5,427 nt of DNA from an uncultured Terriglobus sp. (GTDB lineage Bacteria > Acidobacteriota > Terriglobia > Terriglobales > Acidobacteriaceae), in contig CALMAP010000127.1 in the NCBI GenBank assembly GCA_937859825.1, forward strand, positions 1 through 5,427. The letters are read 5' to 3'. Made by a program: the position numbers and the translations under genes. Below are positions 1 to 4,031 of this stretch, one piece after another. Position 1 is the first letter of the stretch. The number at the start of each line of letters is the position of its first letter. Under the pieces are notes generated by a model. The model was not told the DNA's origin. It saw only the letters and a program-made list of their open reading frames with translations, and ran no database searches.

Positions 1-211
1 TGCCAGTACGGCCGCCCATGCCGATGCCGCCCGGACCACCCATGCCGCCGCCGGGCCGCCCGCCGCCCGGTCCCTGTGCAAGCACCAGGCCCGTGAAGGC
101 CAAGCCGCAACAAACCAAAGCCAGCGCCATCACGCAACGGCGACCCGGCAACAGGCTGTGCTTGCCCCGCTTCTGCTTGCCCGTTTTATCGTGATGGATG
201 ATGTGCTGCAT
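1..211 (-). CDS. Secreted glycine-rich protein, N-terminal part (cut by window edge)
   Basis: Reading on the minus strand from the ATG at 211-209, 70 codons are open to the window edge. The product begins with about 25 basic and polar residues (MQHIIHHDKTGKQKRGK...). A hydrophobic stretch follows (CVMALALVCCGLAFTGLVLA) and ends at a plausible signal-peptidase site, LA-QG. The chain then becomes very rich in Gly, Pro and Met (PGGGRPGGGMGGPGG). This indicates export to the periplasm or cell surface. The start is supported by GAAGGA (226-221) nine bases upstream; the frame stays open further up to a GTG at 298, but that codon has no good ribosome binding site. The gene is last in the visible ECF sigma unit, after a 146-bp gap. 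From gene order alone it could be a Spy/CpxP or heavy-metal-sensor type periplasmic protein, but the diagnostic part lies outside the window, so no function is assigned. Confidence 0.75.
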   Translation of the reverse strand, partial: MQHIIHHDKTGKQKRGKHSLLPGRRCVMALALVCCGLAFTGLVLAQGPGGGRPGGGMGGPGGIGMGGRTG

Positions 212-232
212 CTGGCCTGGTCCTTCAAAGTC

Positions 233-258
233 GAGCTTGCGTGTCCAGCTTACGTGTC
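233..258. repeat. 13-bp imperfect tandem direct repeat
   Basis: Two adjacent 13-bp units, GAGCTTGCGTGTC (233-245) and CAGCTTACGTGTC (246-258), match at 11 of 13 positions. They lie 22-47 bases upstream of the start of the glycine-rich protein gene, in the gap between that gene and the preceding minus-strand segment. The pair could be a tandem operator or a small slippage duplication; the sequence does not decide. The rest of the gap (259-357) shows no convincing promoter, terminator hairpin or gene. Confidence 0.5.
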
Positions 259-357
259 TGCTGTTTGATGTATCGGCCGTCGTCCGGATTTTGCTCACCG
301 CCAGAGAAAGCAGGCGATGTGCAGAGGAAGCAAGCGGCACGGCATAGTATGACGAAC

Positions 358-648
358 CTAGTCCGTCGCGCTCCCGGTAGCGCCGTGCCTTTGCGTGCTG
401 TTGGCGTCGATCAGCAAATCGGTTGCAGACAAGCCTAATTCCTGCGCGCTCGGAGTGGAACTGCCTCTTGTGAGTGCATCATCCACGGAAGAGAGCAGTT
501 GATTGTCTGCCGCGAGCACCTGCGCGGTGGGTGCCAACGCTACCCTGGTTGCAGCGGGCGTTGCGGTGTGCTTAAAGGTCAAAGCCGCCAGGGCGCTGGC
601 GGAGACGGCCACACCGGCAAGAGCCCATCGCGGGGCGCGGTCCCAAAG
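358..648 (-). pseudogene. Membrane-segment and periplasmic half of an anti-sigma-like protein, cut off by an in-frame stop
   Basis: Directly after the TAG at 651-649 the same frame continues open for 96 codons to a TAG at 360-358. It reads LWDRAPRWALAGVAVSASAL and then AALTF, so a transmembrane helix spans about the 8th to 25th codon. An Ala/Ser/Thr-rich tail follows (TPAATRVALAPTAQVLAADNQLLSSVDDAL...) and would lie in the periplasm. Codon use stays GC-rich at third positions, so it still looks coding. The first usable in-frame start is a GTG at 612-610, inside the hydrophobic helix and without a Shine-Dalgarno, so independent translation is unlikely. The simplest reading is that 879-358 was one gene of about 173 codons: an acidic cytoplasmic head, one membrane helix and a periplasmic tail, as in membrane-bound partners of ECF sigma factors. 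A separate small gene started at the GTG, or stop-codon readthrough, cannot be excluded. Confidence 0.55.
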
Positions 649-879
649 CTAAACGACTGCATTCGGACGCGGCGGAGGCATGGCGGCCGACCACTGCTCA
701 GCCCAGGCGAGTGACTCAGCCTTGTAGCTGCTGAGGGCATCGCGCATGATGGCGAGGTCTGCCTCTTCCTCTTCACTCAGGAGTTCGGCCTCCGACTTCT
801 CGTCAATTTCGGGATCGCCGTTAGTGTTTTGCAGCCGTTTGCGCAAAAGCTCGTTGAACTCTTCATCGCTGAGGGACAT
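649..879 (-). CDS. Small acidic protein coupled to the ECF sigma gene; probable cytoplasmic head of an anti-sigma-like regulator
   Basis: This 76-residue product starts at the ATG 879-877, which shares its A with the sigma factor stop codon (TGATG), a classic translational-coupling overlap. AAGGAG (892-887) lies seven bases upstream. A GTG one codon earlier (882) is also in frame, but the ATG fits the spacing. The sequence is strongly acidic, with an E/D-rich block at residues 22-41 (DPEIDEKSEAELLSEEEEAD), then an Ala/Trp-rich region (AWAEQWSAAM) and a Pro-rich end (PPPRP). There is no HxxxCxxC zinc-binding anti-sigma motif. It ends at the TAG 651-649, after which the same frame resumes with a membrane helix, so the present product is probably the truncated N-terminal half of a larger regulator. 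Coupling to the sigma gene suggests that it acts on that sigma factor; this is inference, not family recognition. Confidence 0.7.
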   Translation of the reverse strand: MSLSDEEFNELLRKRLQNTNGDPEIDEKSEAELLSEEEEADLAIMRDALSSYKAESLAWAEQWSAAMPPPRPNAVV

Positions 880-1460
880 CACGCATCTCCTTTGACCTGT
901 GCCCGCACGGCCTTGGTTGCGCGGTGCAGGTGGGTCTTTACGGTGCTTACGGGCATGTTCATCTGTCCGGCAATCTCGGCAAGCTCCATCTCCTGGATGA
1001 AGCGCATGGTGAAGATGGCGCGCTGGTTCGGCGAGAGATTTCCTATGGCTTCGTGCACGCTGGCTGCCTGCTGCTTGGCGATCAGCGCCTGATCCCCGTT
1101 GCTGCCTGACGCGCGCAGGTGGTTGGCAAGGTCGGTCGCATCGACGCTGGTGGCCTCGGCCTTGCGCCAGAACTTGAACTTCTGGGTGCGGGCGTGATCG
1201 CGGACGAGGTTCAGCGCGATACCGGTCAGCCAGGTGTTGATGGCGCAGTCGCCGCGAAAGCTGGCGCGGTTGCGGTGTGCCTTGAGCAACGTGTCCTGCA
1301 CGATGGTGAAGGCCAGATCGTCGTCACGCACCTGTGCAGAGACGAAACGCAGCAGGCGCGGGCGATAAAGGCGCGCAAGCAGGTCGATGTCGTCCAGGTC
1401 GCTGGCTACCCGTTCCTGAGTGGCGAATGAGACCAAATCTGCCGCAAGTGTATACGCCAT
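879..1460 (-). CDS. ECF-type (sigma-70 family) RNA polymerase sigma factor
   Basis: The product of 193 residues is a normal length for an extracytoplasmic-function sigma factor, which directs RNA polymerase to a small stress or envelope regulon. Region 2 spans about residues 25-92: LLARLYRPRLLRFVSAQVRD, then VQDTLLKAHRNRASFRG and INTWLTGIALNLVRDHAR, with the usual promoter-melting and -10-binding features. After a linker, region 4 covers about 133-187 (EAIGNLSPNQRAIFTMRF, LAEIAGQMNMPVSTVKTHLH), including the helix-turn-helix that reads the -35 element. There is no C-terminal extension. The ATG at 1460 is chosen because AAGGAG lies seven bases upstream. The frame is open much further upstream, but that part lacks family similarity and lies antisense to the adaptor gene. 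The stop overlaps the start of the next gene. The sigma gene is divergent from the export cassette. Its regulon and its inducing signal cannot be read from the window. Confidence 0.95.
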   Translation of the reverse strand: MAYTLAADLVSFATQERVASDLDDIDLLARLYRPRLLRFVSAQVRDDDLAFTIVQDTLLKAHRNRASFRGDCAINTWLTGIALNLVRDHARTQKFKFWRKAEATSVDATDLANHLRASGSNGDQALIAKQQAASVHEAIGNLSPNQRAIFTMRFIQEMELAEIAGQMNMPVSTVKTHLHRATKAVRAQVKGDA

Positions 1461-1467
1461 GAAACCG

Positions 1468-1473
1468 CTCCTT
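1468..1473 (-). promoter_or_regulatory. Shine-Dalgarno of the ECF sigma gene
   Basis: The minus strand reads AAGGAG, seven bases before the ATG at 1460. It fixes the sigma start, which matters because the frame remains open for several hundred codons upstream. Confidence 0.85.
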
Positions 1474-1598
1474 GATATTGGGGGAGTGGCTAGCCGTTCC
1501 ATCCGATGAAATCGTCTGCCGGTAACTGCGACGAGAACCGGACGAAGCAAGATTACAGTGCGCCGCTTTCTTTTTGCAGGGGAGCACGTCGCGGGCGG

Positions 1599-1614
1599 TG
1601 TCCACTGGTGGACA
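1599..1614. promoter_or_regulatory. Perfect dyad, probable activator (enhancer-type) binding site
   Basis: TGTCCAC-TG-GTGGACA is a perfect 7-bp inverted repeat with a 2-bp centre. Its centre lies about 109 bp upstream of the centre of the sigma-54-like promoter at 1708-1723, a distance typical of upstream activating sequences bound by NtrC-family dimers. The symmetry is seen directly. The identity of the protein that binds it is inferred, and no regulator gene is in the window. Confidence 0.6.
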
Positions 1615-1620
1615 GTCGCA

Positions 1621-1635
1621 TGTGGTTTGTGGACA
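1621..1635. promoter_or_regulatory. Second, degenerate copy of the upstream dyad
   Basis: TGTGGTTTGTGGACA repeats the complete right half-site GTGGACA (1629-1635) and keeps only TGT of the left half. Its centre is about 21-22 bp from the centre of the perfect dyad, that is two turns of the DNA helix, so two dimers would sit on the same face. Tandem sites of this kind are common for cooperative activators. The left half is weak, so the call is tentative. Confidence 0.4.
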
Positions 1636-1707
1636 CAACCTGGTTGGGAACGCATCGTGGGCGATGAAAAAGCACTGAAATCTCCAGCGATTTTACGGTA
1701 GAGGCTT

Positions 1708-1723
1708 TGGCAGCAGCCGTGCA
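1708..1723 (+). promoter_or_regulatory. Candidate sigma-54 (RpoN) -24/-12 promoter of the export cassette
   Basis: TGGCAGCAGCCGTGCA fits the sigma-54 consensus TGGCACRNNNNTTGCW at 9 of 12 defined positions, including the essential GG and GC separated by 10 bases. Transcription would begin about 12 bases past the GC, near 1733-1735, only a few bases before the ATG at 1738, so the message would be nearly leaderless. This agrees with the absence of a Shine-Dalgarno before that ATG. The upstream dyads fit an NtrC-type activator. The match is good but not perfect, and short motifs occur by chance. Confidence 0.5.
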
Positions 1724-1737
1724 ATCTGTATGTCCGC

Positions 1738-2994
1738 ATGGATATTGCTCGTCCCGACCTGAAGAAGAAGAAGCGTACGCGCGCCATCCTGTTCGGCGGC
1801 CTTGCAGTGATCGCGGTCGCAGTGATCACTGTTTTTCTGACGCGGCTGAAGCCCGCCGTGCCCACGGTAGATGGCCCGCTGTTTACCGACGTGGTCAAGC
1901 GCGGGCCGCTGCTGCGGCAGGTGCGCGGTCCCGGCACGCTGGTGCCGCGTGAGGACCGCATCCGCCTGATTCCAGCGCAGACCGAGGCAACGGTGATCCG
2001 CATTCGCGTTCTGCCTGGTGCGATCGTGCACCCGGACACCGTGATCATGGATCTGGTCGACCCGGCGACGCAACAGCAGATGATGGACGCGCAACTGGCC
2101 CTGCAGGCGGCGCAAGCCGATCTGCAGAACACCCGCGCCAAGCTGCAGAGTGACCTAATGACGCAGCGTGCGGGTGCCGCCACCGTAAGCTCCGACCAGA
2201 AGCAGGCGCAACTGCAGGCGCAGACAGACAAGAGCCTGCTCGACCTGGGGGTGATCAGCGGCTTGAAATACAACGAGTCGCGCGGCAAGGCCGATGAGCT
2301 TGGTATCCGCAACGACATCGAGCGCAAGCGGCTGGAACTGAACCAGCAGGCCATCAGCACACAGGTGGCGGTGCAGCAGGCCAAGGTGCAACAGGCGCAG
2401 GCGCTGTTGGGATTGAAGCAGAAGCAGCAGGACGCGTTGAGCGTGCGCGCGGGTATCGAGGGAGTTCTCGTCGACCTGCCGCACCAGGTGGGCGAGCACG
2501 TTGCCATCGGCACCACGCTTGCCAAGGTGGTGCAGCCCGATCAATTGAAGGCGTCGTTGAAGATCGCCGAAACGCAGGCCCGCGACATTACCATCGGCCA
2601 GCCCGCCTCGGTGGATACCCACAACGGGGTGATCCAGGGGCATGTTTCTCGTGTCGATCCGGCAGTGCAGAACGGAACTGTCACGGTTGACGTATCTCTC
2701 GATGGGGCGCTGCCGCAAGGCGCACGGCCTGACCTGAGTGTGGACGGAACCATCGACTTGGACCACCTGACAGATGTGCTCTATGTGGGCCGACCGGCAA
2801 ACGGCAATGAGAACAGTACCCTCAGCCTCTTCAAGCTGGAGCAGGGTGGCAAGACGGCGGTGCGCGTACCGGTGCAGGTGGGCCGCGCGTCGGTCAACAG
2901 CATTCAGGTAATCAGCGGATTGCAGCAGGGCGACACGGTCATCCTGTCGGACATGAGCAAGTGGGACAGCACCGACCGTGTACGGGTCGAGTAA
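1738..2994 (+). CDS. HlyD/MacA-type periplasmic adaptor (membrane fusion) protein of an ABC export system
   Basis: The 418-residue product links an inner-membrane transporter to the periplasm and probably to an outer-membrane channel. A basic N-terminus (MDIARPDLKKKKR) leads to one membrane helix at about 16-34. Then come a beta/lipoyl-type half (about 60-110), a Gln/Ala/Lys-rich coiled-coil hairpin (about 112-235), and the second lipoyl half with HlyD-like beta-barrel (about 236-345: VRAGIEGVLVDLPHQVGEHV, LKASLKIAETQARDITIGQP, DPAVQNGTVTVDVSL). The C-terminal membrane-proximal domain includes VGRASVNSIQVISGLQQGDT. Domain order and length are those of complete family members, and the sequence style is that of adaptors paired with acidobacterial ADOP permeases. 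The start is the first ATG after a stop at 1699-1701; it has no clear Shine-Dalgarno and may be read from a near-leaderless mRNA. The ATPase gene follows after 42 bp. The substrate is unknown. Confidence 0.9.
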   Translation: MDIARPDLKKKKRTRAILFGGLAVIAVAVITVFLTRLKPAVPTVDGPLFTDVVKRGPLLRQVRGPGTLVPREDRIRLIPAQTEATVIRIRVLPGAIVHPDTVIMDLVDPATQQQMMDAQLALQAAQADLQNTRAKLQSDLMTQRAGAATVSSDQKQAQLQAQTDKSLLDLGVISGLKYNESRGKADELGIRNDIERKRLELNQQAISTQVAVQQAKVQQAQALLGLKQKQQDALSVRAGIEGVLVDLPHQVGEHVAIGTTLAKVVQPDQLKASLKIAETQARDITIGQPASVDTHNGVIQGHVSRVDPAVQNGTVTVDVSLDGALPQGARPDLSVDGTIDLDHLTDVLYVGRPANGNENSTLSLFKLEQGGKTAVRVPVQVGRASVNSIQVISGLQQGDTVILSDMSKWDSTDRVRVE

Positions 2995-3036
2995 GAGCAG
3001 CGAGCCAGCAGGTTCGTAAGTCAGCAAGGGAGAAAG

Positions 3037-3798
3037 ATGGCGGTCATGGGCGAAAAGTTGATCCACATTGAGGGACTTACCAAGGTCTTCTACACGGACG
3101 AGATCGAGACACATGCACTTTCCGGCGTGCACCTCTCCATCGAACGCGGCGAATACGTTGCCATGAGTGGTCCTTCGGGCTGCGGCAAGTCCACGTTGCT
3201 TTCCATTCTCGGCCTGTTGGATACGCCCAGCAGCGGCGAGTACACGCTGAACGGTAAAGCGGTGGCGAACCTGAACTTTGCCGACCGCTCGCGCATCCGC
3301 AACCAGGAGATCGGTTTCATCTTCCAGAGCTTCAATCTGATCGGCGACCTGAGCGTGTATGAAAACGTCGAACTGCCGCTCACCTATCGCAGCGGCATGA
3401 CCTCCGCGGAACGCAAGCAGCGCGTCGTGCAGGCGCTGGAGCGGGTAAACATGGCGCACCGGCTGCGACACTATCCCGCGCAACTCTCGGGTGGTCAGCA
3501 GCAGCGCGTGGCCGTGGCGCGCGCGCTGGCGGGTTCGCCCAGCATCCTGCTGGCAGACGAGCCGACCGGCAACCTGGATTCAAAAAACGGCGAAGCAGTG
3601 ATGCGCCTGCTGGCGGAACTGCACGCGGAAGGCGCGACGATCTGCATGGTGACGCACGATCCGCGTTTTGCGGCGCACGCGGACCGGCAGGTGCACCTGT
3701 TCGACGGCAAGGTGGTGGCCGAGGGGGAACTGCAGAACCTCCTCGCCGCCGCGGAAGAGGAATACCGCACCGGCTACAGCGCAGGAGCGGCCCGATAA
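3037..3798 (+). CDS. ABC transporter ATP-binding protein, MacB/LolD type
   Basis: This 253-residue cytoplasmic ATPase should power the adjacent permease. All nucleotide-binding motifs are intact: Walker A GPSGCGKST (45-53), Q-loop Gln97 in FQSFNL, signature LSGGQQQR (150-157), Walker B ILLADEP (170-176) with catalytic Glu175, D-loop GNLDS (178-182) and switch His207 in MVTHDP. The FQSFNLIGDLSVYENVELPL segment and the overall length place it in the MacB/LolD/FtsE-like group, which couples to FtsX-fold permeases that work mechanically on periplasmic substrates. A short C-terminal tail (LLAAAEEEYRTGYSAG) follows the core. The ATG at 3037 has AGGGAG (3027-3032) only four bases away; an in-frame ATG at 3046 would sit 13 bases away, so the true start could be three codons later. 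It shares an operon with the upstream adaptor, but palindromic repeats separate it from the permease. Confidence 0.95.
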   Translation: MAVMGEKLIHIEGLTKVFYTDEIETHALSGVHLSIERGEYVAMSGPSGCGKSTLLSILGLLDTPSSGEYTLNGKAVANLNFADRSRIRNQEIGFIFQSFNLIGDLSVYENVELPLTYRSGMTSAERKQRVVQALERVNMAHRLRHYPAQLSGGQQQRVAVARALAGSPSILLADEPTGNLDSKNGEAVMRLLAELHAEGATICMVTHDPRFAAHADRQVHLFDGKVVAEGELQNLLAAAEEEYRTGYSAGAAR

Positions 3799-3809
3799 AC
3801 CGGATGCCC

Positions 3810-3838
3810 CATCCTTTGGAGCTCTTTGCGAAAGGGTG
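3810..3838. repeat. Small palindrome (REP-like) after the ATPase gene
   Basis: CATCCTTT (3810-3817) and AAAGGGTG (3831-3838) can pair over 8 bp as RNA, with one G-U pair and a 13-base loop. It begins 11 bases past the ATPase stop. No T-tract follows, so it is not a standard intrinsic terminator. It may be a REP-type intergenic repeat or an mRNA 3'-end stabilising hairpin. A further GCACGGC (3847-3853), the core of the hairpins in the neighbouring element, follows it. Confidence 0.45.
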
Positions 3839-3870
3839 TGGCAGAGGCACGGCTTCCCTGACGGTGTGCA

Positions 3871-4021
3871 TTGCTTCTTTTGAAAGGACACGGCTTTGGC
3901 CGTGCCAAAAGCAAGTGATCTATTTCTGTTTTCTTCTGTTCGCCAAAGGCGAACAGAAGAAACAAGGTTGATTCAAGCAACACGTTACGCACGGCGAAAG
4001 CCGTGCCCTTCAAGAACGCAA
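3871..4021. repeat. 151-bp imperfect inverted-repeat element (MITE/REP-like) between ATPase and permease genes
   Basis: The left arm (3871-3944) and right arm (3948-4021) are near-mirror images around an AAA centre. The innermost 15 bp pair perfectly. The middle parts are degenerate. The outer parts match again: CACGGCTTTGGCCGTGC on the left against CACGGCTTTCGCCGTGC on the reversed right arm, then TTGC at the outer left against GCAA at the outer right. Each arm also contains its own small hairpin: CACGGC-TTTG-GCCGTG (3889-3904) and GCACGGC-GAAA-GCCGTGC (3989-4006), the latter with a GNRA tetraloop. There is no open frame of recognisable function inside and no transposase. The right end runs into the permease Shine-Dalgarno (AAGGAG, 4020-4025). 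It is best explained as a non-autonomous intergenic repeat; a regulatory attenuator is the alternative. Confidence 0.6.
3930..3962. repeat. Perfect 15-bp hairpin with AAA loop
   Basis: TTTCTTCTGTTCGCC (3930-3944), loop AAA, then GGCGAACAGAAGAAA (3948-3962) pair without a mismatch. This forms the heart of the larger inverted repeat. There is no run of T after the stem on either strand, so it is not a typical Rho-independent terminator. In mRNA it would be a very stable stem and could influence message processing or relative expression of the ATPase and permease. Confidence 0.85.
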
Positions 4022-4031
4022 GGAGTCCCTC

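Larger units (their letters stand above)
1461..1737. other. Divergent control region between the sigma gene and the export cassette
   Basis: This gene-free 277-bp stretch must hold the promoters for both directions. For the plus-strand cassette it carries a sigma-54-like promoter and upstream dyads, listed separately. For the minus-strand sigma gene only a weak sigma-70-like pair is visible: CTGCAA (1579-1574) and TGTAAT (1557-1552) with a 16-base A-rich spacer, about 90 bases before the ATG. It is too poor to call firmly. A small inverted repeat, CCGGT (1519-1523) with ACCGG (1537-1541), and an 8-bp palindrome, GGCTAGCC (1488-1495), would lie in the sigma gene leader; no function is assigned to either. 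Confidence 0.7.

Noticed and set aside
310..348. A 16-codon minus-strand mini-ORF (MPCRLLPLHIACFLWR) in the gap before the glycine-rich gene
   Set aside because: It has no ribosome binding site and no supporting context. Short open frames of this length occur by chance.
1476..1500. GGAAC (1500-1496, minus strand) as the -35 box of an ECF autoregulated promoter
   Set aside because: A -10 box at normal spacing would overlap the sigma ribosome binding site and place initiation inside it, so it cannot serve the gene in the usual way.
1808..1832. Palindromic AGTGATCACT-type sequence in the adaptor gene
   Set aside because: It lies in the codons of the membrane helix (Val/Ile/Ala repeats) and is explained by coding constraints.
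879..2525. A single 548-codon minus-strand frame containing the sigma factor
   Set aside because: Only the last 193 codons resemble a sigma factor. The upstream part is Arg/Ser/Cys-rich, antisense to the adaptor gene, and the ATG at 1460 has a clear ribosome binding site.
2155..3483. A 442-codon minus-strand open frame
   Set aside because: It lies antisense to the adaptor and ATPase genes, both of which have complete recognised domains. High G+C content creates long mirror frames of this kind.
3930..3970. The 15-bp hairpin as an intrinsic transcription terminator
   Set aside because: No T-tract follows the stem on either strand, and the permease downstream appears to belong to the same export system.
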